IMG/VR virus record: IMGVR_UViG_3300048573_000222
Coordinates: 1 to 34,970 of that record
Origin: a virus
DNA: 34,970 nucleotides
Direction: 5' to 3' (one strand)
Every line of letters begins with the position of its first letter. Position 1 is the stretch's first letter. Below the pieces are notes generated by a model. That model was not told the DNA's origin and did not search any database. It saw only the letters and a list, made by a program, of their open reading frames with translations. A program made the position numbers and the translations under genes. Below are positions 6,746 to 15,599 of the stretch, in pieces.

Positions 6746-7022
6746 AAATTACGTATGTATTTTCGTTAATTGTGTAGTTTTTAAGTTCTTGACTTGTGCA
6801 AAAAACTTTGTCAAGATAAACCACTTTGTCAACATTCAAGACTTTTAAATCATAAAATTCGCCCTCTTTTAAATCGAAAACGGATGATGCAATTAAATAA
6901 TATTTGTCAATATAAAATTCAACCGCGTGACTAATGCCGTTCAAAGTAAGCGAAGTAGCCTTTAATTCTTTTGGAATAAATTTGATTGTTTGAATATCGG
7001 TTGTCGGTCTTAAATGTATCAT
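6738..7022 (-). CDS. Small structural protein of unknown family
   Basis: The 94-residue, beta-rich protein (MIHLRPTTDIQTIKFIPKEL at the start) has no recognisable family. It precedes the portal with an eight-base overlap. Its 5' flank carries the motif TTTTACGTTTACAA, shared with the gene at 17245, and it is the first late gene after the plus-strand insert at 7054-7283. It may be a tail or connector component. Confidence 0.55.
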   Translation of the reverse strand: MIHLRPTTDIQTIKFIPKELKATSLTLNGISHAVEFYIDKYYLIASSVFDLKEGEFYDLKVLNVDKVVYLDKVFCTSQELKNYTINENTYVIYE

Positions 7023-7024
7023 AC

Positions 7025-7041
7025 ATTGTAAACGTAAAATG
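7025..7041 (-). promoter_or_regulatory. Repeated upstream motif, copy 1
   Basis: On the minus strand TTTTACGTTTACAATGT lies directly before the ATG at 7022. A near-identical copy precedes the ATG at 17245. TACGTTTA resembles the Bacteroidota -7 box TAnnTTTG with its last base changed. It could be a late promoter producing an almost leaderless mRNA. Confidence 0.4.
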
Positions 7042-7053
7042 TCTTTTTTGTTT

Positions 7054-7061
7054 TATCTTTG
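7054..7061 (+). promoter_or_regulatory. -7 promoter box of the first plus-strand insert
   Basis: TATCTTTG matches TAnnTTTG. The start codon follows 12 bases later, so the leader would be only a few bases long. Confidence 0.7.
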
Positions 7062-7073
7062 TAAAAAAAAAAT

Positions 7074-7256
7074 ATGAAAAATTATTTGGTATTTTACGGT
7101 GGTGATTTTTACCCGCTTGGTGGTATGTTTGATTTTAAAGAAAGTTTCGATACAAAAAAAGAAGCCAATGATTTTTTAGAAATCAACAAAGAAAAATATT
7201 GCTGGTGCCATATTTACGACTTGGATTTATCTGAAATTGTTTATAAAATTGAATAA
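7074..7256 (+). CDS. Self-contained accessory gene (moron-like)
   Basis: The 60-residue protein of unknown family is compact, rich in aromatic residues and acidic (GGDFYPLGGMFDFKESFDT near the middle). It lies on the plus strand between minus-strand late genes, with its own -7 box 12 bases upstream and its own terminator directly after the stop. This is the classical layout of a phage moron, an accessory gene that can be transcribed independently, including in a lysogen if one forms. Function cannot be deduced. Confidence 0.75.
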   Translation: MKNYLVFYGGDFYPLGGMFDFKESFDTKKEANDFLEINKEKYCWCHIYDLDLSEIVYKIE

Positions 7257-7258
7257 AA

Positions 7259-7284
7259 AAAGCCATCAATTACGATGGCTTTAA
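7259..7284. terminator. Terminator after the plus-strand insert
   Basis: Arms AAGCCATC and GATGGCTT (7259-7281) enclose the loop AATTAC. An A run precedes and Ts follow. It ends the plus-strand gene and may also reduce late minus-strand transcription through this point. Confidence 0.85.
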
Positions 7285-7302
7285 TTCTCCTTTCTTTTAA
7301 AA

Positions 7303-7827
7303 TTATGTTCCTAATACAATCGTGAATCCTGCACCCGTCAAAGTATTATCAATAAAATTCGCTGCTATTGGCTCTTCACCTTTTAATTCTAAGGTGTATC
7401 CGGATGCATCGCCCAAGTTGGTACCTGTTGCAATTGTTCCGCCCGTTACTTCCATTCCTCTTTTTAAACCACAATAGAAAAAATTGCCGTTGTTATCTTC
7501 AACAATTACTTGTGGTTTTCCCCACGTTAAAAGTTTCAATTCTTTGTGGTCCTTCATTGTTAACTTTGCTAAAGTCAACTTTAAATTTTGCTCAAAAAAA
7601 GTAGTCCCTGCATCTCGTGAACTTACAATCGTTTGGTCAAAACTATTCGCTCCTTTTAAATTGAACTTAAAGGCTTGTGGAGTTCCTAATACTGTCGCTA
7701 TTGCATCGGTATCGGTTACATCATAAGTTACGCCTGTAGCATCACCATCATTCACAAAATAAACGGCTCTTAAACCTCCAACCGAATTTTTGTCTGGATC
7801 TAAACGACCCGCTGTAATATCTGCCAT
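7303..7827 (-). CDS. Major tail protein (tail tube)
   Basis: The 174-residue protein starts MADITAGRLDPDKNSVGGLR. Its composition (Gly/Thr/Asp/Val-rich, beta-type, few Cys) and size fit the tube protein of siphovirus tails. It lies directly after the capsid gene with its own A-rich start region. The identification is by size, composition and position rather than a strong motif; a head decoration protein is the main alternative. Confidence 0.6.
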   Translation of the reverse strand: MADITAGRLDPDKNSVGGLRAVYFVNDGDATGVTYDVTDTDAIATVLGTPQAFKFNLKGANSFDQTIVSSRDAGTTFFEQNLKLTLAKLTMKDHKELKLLTWGKPQVIVEDNNGNFFYCGLKRGMEVTGGTIATGTNLGDASGYTLELKGEEPIAANFIDNTLTGAGFTIVLGT

Positions 7828-7875
7828 ATCTTTATATTTTAAAAGGGCTATATTTCAAGCCCTTGTTAATTTTTC

Positions 7876-8910
7876 TTATCCTACGTATAAAACGTTAAAC
7901 TTTTGGTTTGCTACGTGCGCTCCGATTGACATTACAGATTTGATAAACATATCTTCTCTGTTGTTTGCTATCTTTTCGATTTTCAAAGTATTGTTATCGC
8001 TTTCCAAATCAGTTGCCCAAATAACGTGCGATTTCAACATTGCTATTACTACATTGTTTGGAATTGGCACGAACTCGATTTTAACACCGTTAAAATAAAA
8101 GTTAGTTGCACTAGCATCTACGTCGAAAGGTTTTTTAAAGTCTGTAACAACATTGTTAGCCGCAACAATCATTTGTTTAAGATTCTTTGGAGCGTAAATA
8201 GTTGGTTGTTCAGAACCCGCTAAAACCTCAGCAGGAATAGCCAAATAAATTTTGTCAAATTCAGCTTTTATGTTTCCAACTGTCAAAGTCGTTCCAGCTA
8301 CTTTTACTCTAGTACCTAATGAAGGAGTTGATGTTGCATTTGAGCTATTGTAAATCATTTTTGATACAACTCCGTCAAGTTGTAAAGTTCCACCCGCTGG
8401 AGTTAAAGAAGCAATTAATGTTTTTTCAGCTGCTCCAACTTGATTTTGAGCCGTTCCCGCTGTTAATGCTGCAACTGCTGTTTGAGTAGTTGTTTTAACA
8501 CCGCTCCAAAACAAAGTTTCTAATGCTGATGACATTTTTTTAGAATAAACGCCACCAATTAGAACTCTTTCGAATTCGCTTGAAGTTGCATTCCACGCAC
8601 CCGCTGCCATATCTCTTTTGAAACGTGAAAATCTGATAGCGTGCGGGTCAAATTCTTGGTAAAACATACCTTTGTCAGGAGTTACTACTGTATCAAATGC
8701 GCTTAAAGTACCCGCGCTTGTTGGCGCTCCTGATACAAATTGTTGCAAAGTCGCTAATGCGCTTGCCTCTGTGAAAATTGATTCCGCTTTTACATCGGTT
8801 TCAAAGGTCACCAAACCCTTTTCTATTGTATCATTTGCGAAAATGATTTCTTCCAAGATAGGCTCATAAGCCTTTCCTCTAATATCTACTGAATTGTAAG
8901 CTATTGGCAT
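7876..8910 (-). CDS. Major capsid protein
   Basis: The 344-residue protein follows the protease gene. The N-terminal part (IRGKAYEPILEEIIFANDT) is followed by an extended Ala/Thr-rich body (AVAALTAGTAQNQVGAAEKT). A P-domain-like segment ends in NVVIAMLKSHVIWATDLE near residue 295. Size and order (protease, then capsid) fit an HK97-fold capsid protein. A stretch of Gly/Ala-rich codons with a higher GC content than neighbouring genes is usual for highly expressed shell proteins. Confidence 0.75.
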   Translation of the reverse strand: MPIAYNSVDIRGKAYEPILEEIIFANDTIEKGLVTFETDVKAESIFTEASALATLQQFVSGAPTSAGTLSAFDTVVTPDKGMFYQEFDPHAIRFSRFKRDMAAGAWNATSSEFERVLIGGVYSKKMSSALETLFWSGVKTTTQTAVAALTAGTAQNQVGAAEKTLIASLTPAGGTLQLDGVVSKMIYNSSNATSTPSLGTRVKVAGTTLTVGNIKAEFDKIYLAIPAEVLAGSEQPTIYAPKNLKQMIVAANNVVTDFKKPFDVDASATNFYFNGVKIEFVPIPNNVVIAMLKSHVIWATDLESDNNTLKIEKIANNREDMFIKSVMSIGAHVANQKFNVLYVG

Positions 8911-8936
8911 AATTTTTTATTTTTATTTGTTAATTT

Positions 8937-9977
8937 TTATTTTGATGCTCTGAACTTTTCAAGAGCTGTCATTGGTTGTCTATTTATTTCTTTTGCTTCT
9001 GGATTCGCAACAATTGCCTTAGCTCCCGCTTCTGAAAGTTCAATTTTCAATGCAGAAAGTTCCGCTTTCAAAGTTTTGATTTCGTTGTCTTTCGATTCAA
9101 TTTCAACTTTTACACTCTCGAAAAAAGTTTCCTTTGATACCGTTTCAACTACTTTTTTTGCACTTGACATTTCAGGCTCTACTACCTCAGCTGGTGCAGC
9201 TTCTTTGGCTTTTACCTCTGAAATTTGACCCTCTACAGTTACAACAATAATGCTGCCGTCTGTGGTTTCATACTCTCCAATCGGTGCTGGTATAGCTCCT
9301 TCTTCTGTAACTATTCCGACTGAATAGCCCGCTTCAAAGCTCTCGGCTTCTAAGGTCGTGACACCATCAACAAGTTTCATTTGCTCTAGTTTCACTTCCA
9401 AAGAAAGCAAGGCTTTGACCTTATTTAACAAATCTTTGTACTCCATATCTAATTTATTTAATGTTAATTTTTCCTCAGCTTCTTGAAAGATTCCCTCGAT
9501 TGAGAAACCTTTTATTTCGCCTGATATTATTTTCTTTTTTATGTCATCGTCTTCAACTTTCATTGCGACCATCCACGTATTAATTGGATAATCAAACCCG
9601 TATTTTACACTTTTGTCGTGGACCGCATGTTCTTTGAGCCAAGTCTCAACAACTACAACGCCTTTTACATCGCTTTTGTGTTGTAATGTAATGTTGCTTT
9701 GATTCCCTTGCTGCATATATTTATGTGCAACTTTTGTAATCGTTTCACCACTTAAAAAGATTTGAAATATTTCACCATCTTTTGCTTTGCGGTCTATCAA
9801 CATATCCGGAATTAAAACAGCTCCCAAAATTAAATTACGCTCAACTTCTTTGAACTCAATTTTATGTTCTTTTGAAAGTGCAATGAAATTCTCTTGAATA
9901 GCAGGCGATTCCACCAAACTAATAGCGTAAACCCCATCGTTATCCTCTTGTAAAATAAGTTCAACTATTCCTTTCAT
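8937..9977 (-). CDS. XkdF-like prohead protease with scaffold tail
   Basis: The 346-residue protein has an N-terminal domain (1 to about 170) carrying XkdF-family features: VYAISLVESPAIQENFIAL, GAVLIPDMLIDR, ETWLKEHAVHDK and GFSIEGIF. This family is predicted to mature proheads. Residues about 260-330 form a charged coiled coil (VKVEIESKDNEIKTLKAELS), the pattern of a scaffold fused to the protease. It stands first in the head module, before the capsid gene, as expected. Catalytic residues were not assigned. Confidence 0.75.
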   Translation of the reverse strand: MKGIVELILQEDNDGVYAISLVESPAIQENFIALSKEHKIEFKEVERNLILGAVLIPDMLIDRKAKDGEIFQIFLSGETITKVAHKYMQQGNQSNITLQHKSDVKGVVVVETWLKEHAVHDKSVKYGFDYPINTWMVAMKVEDDDIKKKIISGEIKGFSIEGIFQEAEEKLTLNKLDMEYKDLLNKVKALLSLEVKLEQMKLVDGVTTLEAESFEAGYSVGIVTEEGAIPAPIGEYETTDGSIIVVTVEGQISEVKAKEAAPAEVVEPEMSSAKKVVETVSKETFFESVKVEIESKDNEIKTLKAELSALKIELSEAGAKAIVANPEAKEINRQPMTALEKFRASK

Positions 9978-10073
9978 ATTGTGTTAACGAAAAAAAAAGT
10001 TTTTGTTTTATATTGGTAAAAACGCTCAAATGTTAAATTTTAATTAAAGTATTGTTTATATTAAATAAAGCCT

Positions 10074-10081
10074 TATATTTG
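10074..10081 (+). promoter_or_regulatory. -7 promoter box of the four-gene plus-strand insert
   Basis: TATATTTG, with a TTG at 10052-10054 (19-base spacing), matches the two-part Bacteroidota promoter. It drives 10119-10711 and faces away from the protease gene. Confidence 0.75.
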
Positions 10082-10118
10082 TACCAGCAATAACGCTAAA
10101 AGAAAAAATATAGGAATT

Positions 10119-10259
10119 ATGGAAACTACAATGAAATTAGCAATCGAAACTTACTCAAACTTAATGAACTATTCTTTTGAATATGTAGTAAATGAGTGTT
10201 TAAATGGAAACCAAGTAATCACAGAATCAATACAAAAATTAATGTTTTCAGTTTCGTAA
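10119..10259 (+). CDS. Accessory gene 1 of the plus-strand insert
   Basis: The 46-residue, probably helical protein starts METTMKLAIETYSNLMNYSF. The start is preceded by an A-rich leader (AGAAAAAATATAGGAATT) and lies 38 bases after the -7 box. It ends in TAATG shared with the next gene. No family recognised. Confidence 0.65.
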   Translation: METTMKLAIETYSNLMNYSFEYVVNECLNGNQVITESIQKLMFSVS

Positions 10260-10438
10260 TGAGAGAGCTAAACGAAAAGCAAAAGAAAATACTTGAAGTA
10301 TTAAATAGAAGAAAAAGGCACTTAGAAAATTCAAAAGAGTGCCTTTTAGAAAATCTAAAACCGATACTTGAAGATTTAGATAATATAAGAATTTCTATTG
10401 ATAAAATTGAAATAGAAAATAAATATGGCGATAACTAA
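10259..10438 (+). CDS. Accessory gene 2, coiled-coil protein
   Basis: The 59-residue protein starts MRELNEKQKKILEVLNRRKR and is almost entirely a charged coiled coil. The start at 10259 is chosen because TAATG couples it to the preceding gene; a longer in-frame start at 10196 lies inside that gene. Function unknown. Confidence 0.65.
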   Translation: MRELNEKQKKILEVLNRRKRHLENSKECLLENLKPILEDLDNIRISIDKIEIENKYGDN

Positions 10439-10556
10439 ATATAAACTAAGATGCCGAAAAAATGGAATCTTAGTTTGCTTTGAAAACGAATTAAATTTAT
10501 TTGATATTGTTTGGAAAAGAATTTTTAACCCTGAAATATATCCATTAGATAAATGA
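10425..10556 (+). CDS. Accessory gene 3
   Basis: This 43-residue basic protein (MAITKYKLRCRKNGILVCFE) overlaps the end of gene 2 by 14 bases, and its TGA overlaps the ATG of gene 4. The unbroken overlaps make it a believable member of the operon. No family recognised. Confidence 0.55.
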   Translation: MAITKYKLRCRKNGILVCFENELNLFDIVWKRIFNPEIYPLDK

Positions 10557-10711
10557 ATCTTAAAAAAGCAGGCAGACCACCAACCCCTTATGATTCAAAG
10601 TACTTACAATTTAAAGTACCCACCGAATTGGCACCCGAATTAAAACGCGAAATTAGAATTATAATCAAACCCATTATTAAAGAGTATTTGGGTAAATTAA
10701 AAGCCAATTAA
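10553..10711 (+). CDS. Accessory gene 4, small basic protein
   Basis: This 52-residue protein starts MNLKKAGRPPTPYDSKYLQF. The AGRPP motif resembles AT-hook or ribbon-helix-helix N-termini, and the rest is one amphipathic basic helix (ELAPELKREIRIIIKPIIKE). A DNA-binding regulator is plausible but unproven. The stop codon lies inside the terminator stem. Confidence 0.6.
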   Translation: MNLKKAGRPPTPYDSKYLQFKVPTELAPELKREIRIIIKPIIKEYLGKLKAN

Positions 10712-10726
10712 TTATTGGCTTTTTTT
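10700..10726. terminator. Bidirectional terminator between convergent units
   Basis: Arms AAAGCCAAT and ATTGGCTTT (10700-10722) flank the loop TAATT, with a T run to 10726. It ends the plus-strand insert and lies just downstream of the tape measure gene on the other strand. Confidence 0.85.
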
Positions 10727-10727
10727 A

Positions 10728-12398
10728 TTATCCCACACTAGCAGAACTCACAATATTTCTTGTCAATCCCTGCTGCGTTGTAACGTCTCCCGCTACTACA
10801 TAGGCTTTAATTGGTGGCTGTTCTCTGTTCAATGTTTGAGCTATTTGATTCTGTCCGCTTGTCCCTACTACGTTGAAATTTGGTATTTGCGAAACTGACC
10901 TACCGCCATCAACACTAGGAGCTGCACCACCGCCTCCACCACCTGCACCAAGTATCGCTTTTGCTTTTCCAACCGCTCCAAAAACTGCCGCAACCTGTGT
11001 CGCATAGAATAAAGGGAACGCAAATGCCGCTGCTGGACCCGTTCCTTTTGCGGATTTTTGAGCAATATCCAAACCGTTTATTAATCCTGTCGCTGTACCA
11101 ATTGCAACCTCTGCAAGTGCCGCTCCTTTTGCGGCTGCTGTTCCTTTTTTAAATACATTACTTAGTCCACCAAGTGCGCTAGCTGTTTGATTCCATAAAC
11201 TAATTTTTAAATCAAAAGTAGATTGTTCAATTGCTTTCTTTTTATCGGCTTCGGCTTGTGCATCTGCCGTGGCTTTAATACTAGCTTCTGCTTCTTTTGA
11301 TCTGTATTCTAATTCTAAATTGTTAAGATTATTTTTGTGTTGTTGTTCAAGTTCAAGGGTTGATAAATTATTAGCATCTAAAACTGCTTTCTTTTCCTCA
11401 AATTCCCTTTGCTCTTTTTGCGCTGGTGTTTCTACGCTCTTTTTCAGTTCGTCCAATATTGAAATAGCATCTTTTGCCGACTGCATTTCAATTTCAAGTT
11501 TTGCTTTTGCTTCGTCTGCTAATTTTTGCTTTTGTTCTTCAATTTCTTTTTTATTTTGTTCTTTTCTTTTTTCGCTTGCAGCTTTATTAGCCTCGTTAAT
11601 TTTATCCTGTTCGTCTTTTGCTTTTTTATTTTTTTCGACTTGTCGATCTGAATCCGATTTGGCAATTTCACGGTTTGCAGTTTCACGAAGTATTTTTAAT
11701 TTTTTTAATTTTTCCTCTTCGCTTAATGTTTCATCTTCGTTAATGTCTTTTACGTGTTGAGCATATTTATTATTAGCTTCAATTTTTCTTTTTGTATATT
11801 GGTCATAAGTATCTCCGTAAGCTTCTAATGCGAATTTATTTTTTGACAAAGTGGCATCCGCTTCTTTCCCTAATTTACCTAATTCCCTTGACGCTTCCGA
11901 AGTAATGCCTACAAAATCAGTAACCGTTTCAACAAGACCTGTAAATATATCGCCTATTACAGAAAGTCCAGGCACTAAGTTTAATACCGCTTTTTTTACT
12001 TTGTCAAAATTCGAAATCAATAAACCTAAACCAACTACAATTGCACCAATTCCCGTTCCTACCAATGCTAACCTAAACACCTTCATTGCACCCGTAGAAG
12101 TACCCACAACGGTTGCGTATGCGGCTTGAATTGTCGTAGATATTTTACTCTGTTTAGCAAATAAAGCAGTTGCTTCTACTGCATCTTTTACAGTCATTGC
12201 TAAACCGCCCGTAGCATCGTTAAGCAATCCCATTGCACCGCCATTTTCTAAAACGGATAAACTAGAATCCTTCATTGAGCCAGAAACATTATTGGATGAT
12301 TCCTCTAATTTACCCAATGATTTGTCTAACTGTTTGATGTCTTTGTTTACATCGTCAAAATTCGTGTTAACTTTTAATTCAATTACCTTTGTTTCCAT
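10728..12398 (-). CDS. Tape measure protein
   Basis: The 556-residue protein sets tail length and is ejected with the DNA. The N-terminal half contains hydrophobic, membrane-like stretches (LALVGTGIGAIVVGLGLLIS near residue 115). The middle (about 200-390) is a long Lys/Glu/Ala coiled coil. The C-terminal part is Gly/Ala-rich with a GAGGGGGGAAP linker. At about 0.15 nm per residue, the usual rule for tape measures, the tail would be around 80 nm. It is the last tail gene before the plus-strand insert. Confidence 0.85.
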   Translation of the reverse strand: METKVIELKVNTNFDDVNKDIKQLDKSLGKLEESSNNVSGSMKDSSLSVLENGGAMGLLNDATGGLAMTVKDAVEATALFAKQSKISTTIQAAYATVVGTSTGAMKVFRLALVGTGIGAIVVGLGLLISNFDKVKKAVLNLVPGLSVIGDIFTGLVETVTDFVGITSEASRELGKLGKEADATLSKNKFALEAYGDTYDQYTKRKIEANNKYAQHVKDINEDETLSEEEKLKKLKILRETANREIAKSDSDRQVEKNKKAKDEQDKINEANKAASEKRKEQNKKEIEEQKQKLADEAKAKLEIEMQSAKDAISILDELKKSVETPAQKEQREFEEKKAVLDANNLSTLELEQQHKNNLNNLELEYRSKEAEASIKATADAQAEADKKKAIEQSTFDLKISLWNQTASALGGLSNVFKKGTAAAKGAALAEVAIGTATGLINGLDIAQKSAKGTGPAAAFAFPLFYATQVAAVFGAVGKAKAILGAGGGGGGAAPSVDGGRSVSQIPNFNVVGTSGQNQIAQTLNREQPPIKAYVVAGDVTTQQGLTRNIVSSASVG

Positions 12399-12529
12399 TG
12401 TCTTTTTATTTGTTCAAATCCTTGTTTATAAGTTTTTGGAATAGAATATTTTCCTTTTGCAATTTCGATATTTTCCGACTGATTGTAATGCGGGTCTAAT
12501 GCGAGTAATTTTAATAATTCTTTTATCAT
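12383..12529 (-). CDS. Small protein coupled to the tape measure gene
   Basis: The 48-residue protein (MIKELLKLLALDPHYNQSEN) starts by ATGA overlap with the stop of the 675-residue gene and ends 16 bases inside the tape measure gene in another frame. The place just before the tape measure suggests a tail assembly role. There is no family match. Confidence 0.55.
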   Translation of the reverse strand: MIKELLKLLALDPHYNQSENIEIAKGKYSIPKTYKQGFEQIKRQWKQR

Positions 12530-14553
12530 TGTCTAAAGTCTGTTAATAGTTCTAGTTGTACTTCTCCCGTTGTTAGGTCTGTGGTCATTGAATTAATTAT
12601 AAATTTTTTATCTCGAATAATTAGGTTGTCATTTAATTTTAAAGATGTCAAAATACTAATTGGAAATATTGCAACCGCTTTATAAATCCGTGCTTTGAAA
12701 CTAAAAATGTTAGCGAAATAATTTTCGTAGTATTGATTATAAAGACTTTTTGAAATTAGTTCGTTTGTTATTGTTGATTGTTGGCTGTTAAAATTTAGGC
12801 TAAAATCTGAATACTCTTGACCAAATGCTTTATAGCTTGTGTAATTTACACCGTTGCCGTTAAGATCGGTAGAAAAATGATAGTTTGCATCCGTCAATGC
12901 GGTCAATGCATCAGGATTGAAGTCGTAAAGTATAACGGGTTTAGGCACGTACTTAGCCAAATCGCTTTTCAAAGCAAATCCTACCTGAAATTTATCCTTT
13001 AAATTACTAAAATTTAGATTTTCAAAGGGTAATTTAATCGAATATTCTTCGCCTTCGTTACTTGTGCTGTACAAAAGCGACCCATATTCCACCCCGTTGG
13101 CAGCTAAAAAGCCAACATTTACAATACTTTCGCTTTTTTCATACTCGAAATTTATCTTTTTAAACGTTTTTACGCGGTTTAAATTGATATTATCTGACTT
13201 GATATACTTAGTAATGTCTCTAACCGCTCCTGAATTATAGTAAGTTTCTAACTGCTCAACTGTGAAATTAATTCCATCTTCTGAAAAGCAAGTAAGGTTA
13301 AACATTTTTAGAATCCCGCTGAAAAAATCCTCGATTTTTATTTGTGGCATAATAGAGCCTACCAATAAATCGCCATTATAAGTATAGTTTGGTATTGTTA
13401 CGTTTGTATTCTCATAAAGAAAATAAGAGCCAAAAGATCCGTTAAAAGAACTATAATTAAAAGCAACGTTTGTTAATGACGCTGATACTTCAAGACTAAA
13501 TTTATAAGTATAATTACCCTCTGGAATACTATCTGAATTAGGATTGAAAATTGAAAAATTAGGCAATGCACTCGCATAAATCAAACCAAAAGAAGTATTG
13601 TTTTGAACTATCTCCTCTGTTAAACTTACTCGCTGACCGTTTAATAAAATTTCAAACCAAAACTTTTTTCCTATTAATGTATTAGGCACTCTTGCTGTAA
13701 AATATGCAGAGCATAACATTTGACCAAATCCCGCGCTAGGGTTTGGATTGACATAATTAAAAGTATTAGTTGATACATCAAATGTCGAAATTGACCTACC
13801 TAAATTATAAGAAACCGCACTAGATATAAAACTGTATCCCGTGAATAAAGGGTTAAATAAATCACCACTTTTCAACCACAAATAAGCATTCGTAAATCTT
13901 GCGTCATTCAAAAAATCACCATTAAAATTAATATCCCATTTTGAATCTCTTGCGATCATATCAAACACCGCCTTAACTCTTAATGCAGGAAATAATTCAT
14001 TGTAACGAATTGGATGAGAATTTACATTTACATCTTGACCACCGCTGCCATAACTCCAATACCTATCTGAACTAACCAAAGGAAACATAACATCGGCACT
14101 CAAAGCGGTTGCGGTTACTTTGTCGCGCACAACATTTGCAGTATAATTGAAATCGTAAAACGTACTGTCTAAATCCTTCAAAAATAATCCGGCGAATTTA
14201 TCTTTAAGACTTGCCAATGAACCGATAAAAGTAATAGAATAATTTTGTGGCTGTCCGTCAATTATAGTGCAACTTTCTAGCTGAACTTTTCCACGTCGAA
14301 ATAAAACAGTATCTAATTCAATGTAAGCATCAGCCTTTACATTTGTACTGAATTGACTATCTAAACTATTTTCGTACCAATGTAAAAAAATACGATTGTT
14401 TTTTTTCGATGCTGGAACCGTAAATGTTTGGGAGTAATCCGTGAATACTTTTGAAATGTCATTTATATTTTGGATCGAACTAGTGACGCTTATTTTTTCG
14501 TCATCAAATAATTCAATGCGCTCGTTATTTATAAAAACACCAACTGAAATCAT
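12526..14553 (-). CDS. Large tail tip / baseplate protein
   Basis: The 675-residue protein is beta-rich, starting MISVGVFINNERIELFDDEK, with many Asn/Ser/Phe residues and no enzyme motifs seen. Size, composition and location, between a similar 349-residue gene and the tape measure, suggest a tail hub or distal tail protein. Both ends overlap neighbours by four bases. The exact component (Dit, Tal or other) cannot be decided from the sequence alone. Confidence 0.6.
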   Translation of the reverse strand: MISVGVFINNERIELFDDEKISVTSSIQNINDISKVFTDYSQTFTVPASKKNNRIFLHWYENSLDSQFSTNVKADAYIELDTVLFRRGKVQLESCTIIDGQPQNYSITFIGSLASLKDKFAGLFLKDLDSTFYDFNYTANVVRDKVTATALSADVMFPLVSSDRYWSYGSGGQDVNVNSHPIRYNELFPALRVKAVFDMIARDSKWDINFNGDFLNDARFTNAYLWLKSGDLFNPLFTGYSFISSAVSYNLGRSISTFDVSTNTFNYVNPNPSAGFGQMLCSAYFTARVPNTLIGKKFWFEILLNGQRVSLTEEIVQNNTSFGLIYASALPNFSIFNPNSDSIPEGNYTYKFSLEVSASLTNVAFNYSSFNGSFGSYFLYENTNVTIPNYTYNGDLLVGSIMPQIKIEDFFSGILKMFNLTCFSEDGINFTVEQLETYYNSGAVRDITKYIKSDNINLNRVKTFKKINFEYEKSESIVNVGFLAANGVEYGSLLYSTSNEGEEYSIKLPFENLNFSNLKDKFQVGFALKSDLAKYVPKPVILYDFNPDALTALTDANYHFSTDLNGNGVNYTSYKAFGQEYSDFSLNFNSQQSTITNELISKSLYNQYYENYFANIFSFKARIYKAVAIFPISILTSLKLNDNLIIRDKKFIINSMTTDLTTGEVQLELLTDFRQ

Positions 14554-15599
14554 ACTACATCATTTATAAGGTTAAACGAATATTTAAAGTCAATTTCGTA
14601 ATTGATATTTCTATCTTTCAAATGCGTTTTTAAAACTGAACTTTGCGTCACAACCTCAGCAGGTTTTCCATCTAATAAAACGGTTTCACTTAAAAACAAA
14701 TCGGTAATTAATTCGCTGTAATTCTCATCTACCCAACCGGTGTTTAGTTTTACGCTTTGAGTCCCGTTAATATTAAATTTTTTACTTTGACCTTTGGAAA
14801 CATCATAATTAATTGACTCGGATAGTAATTTAAAAGAAGTTCCTTTCACTTCAATTGTATCTGTTTTAGCTTTGAAAAAAGTTAAGAATTGCGCGCCACC
14901 GTAACGATTAACGAACTGACAAACCACAGGCGAATACTTTGACTCTTCAATTGGTTCGCAAAAAAAGCTAGTAAAAGTACTTGCTCCAAAACGCAATTCC
15001 AATTCATTACCATTATCAAAATTTGCATTTGTTGTGGTTATTGGTATCTTGAAATTGTATTGACCACTTGGATCTGTTGTTGCTAAAACAGTAACGTTTA
15101 CAATCGTTGCACCTTTTTTATATCTTGCTATAATTGAATCACCTAATATAGAATCTCGTACTACTTCGATATAAGGAAAGTTCGTATTTGACCTATCGTA
15201 ATAAGTAATTATGTTTGTATTTTGCAATACTTTGTCTTCAGCATCAAAATTATATCCATCTGTAAAAAGAGTATAACCGTTAACAGCTAAATATAAAACA
15301 GTATCCAATAAAGTGAAAGTACCTGTTGATTTGTAACGTTTTACTTTGACCCTACACCAATTCTTTGCATCGTTTGCCGTTGGTCCTGCAACATAAGTAA
15401 TCGAATTTTCAATAAATTCTTGAATAAAGTTTGAAATATTATAATCCGTTCTTTGACTTATATCTTTCGTGAAAGAATAAGTTGGTGTCATTGGTTCAGT
15501 CGTGCCATCATTCCAAATAAATAACTCAATTTTACTACCAACTTGTCCGACTTCATTGACCGTAATAAAATACGGACTTCTTATATTTAATATTTTCAT
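14550..15599 (-). CDS. Tail tip structural protein
   Basis: The 349-residue protein (MKILNIRSPYFITVNEVGQV) is predicted mainly beta, with repeated Gly/Thr/Tyr/Asn strands. Four-base overlaps join it to both neighbours, so it is made together with the 675-residue protein. It is probably part of the tail tip or distal tail. No conserved motif was recognised. Confidence 0.55.
   Translation of the reverse strand: MKILNIRSPYFITVNEVGQVGSKIELFIWNDGTTEPMTPTYSFTKDISQRTDYNISNFIQEFIENSITYVAGPTANDAKNWCRVKVKRYKSTGTFTLLDTVLYLAVNGYTLFTDGYNFDAEDKVLQNTNIITYYDRSNTNFPYIEVVRDSILGDSIIARYKKGATIVNVTVLATTDPSGQYNFKIPITTTNANFDNGNELELRFGASTFTSFFCEPIEESKYSPVVCQFVNRYGGAQFLTFFKAKTDTIEVKGTSFKLLSESINYDVSKGQSKKFNINGTQSVKLNTGWVDENYSELITDLFLSETVLLDGKPAEVVTQSSVLKTHLKDRNINYEIDFKYSFNLINDVV

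Noticed and set aside
10868-11152. Extra frames inside the tape measure gene
   Set aside because: Composition follows the tape measure codons read out of frame, and there is no overlap logic with neighbours.
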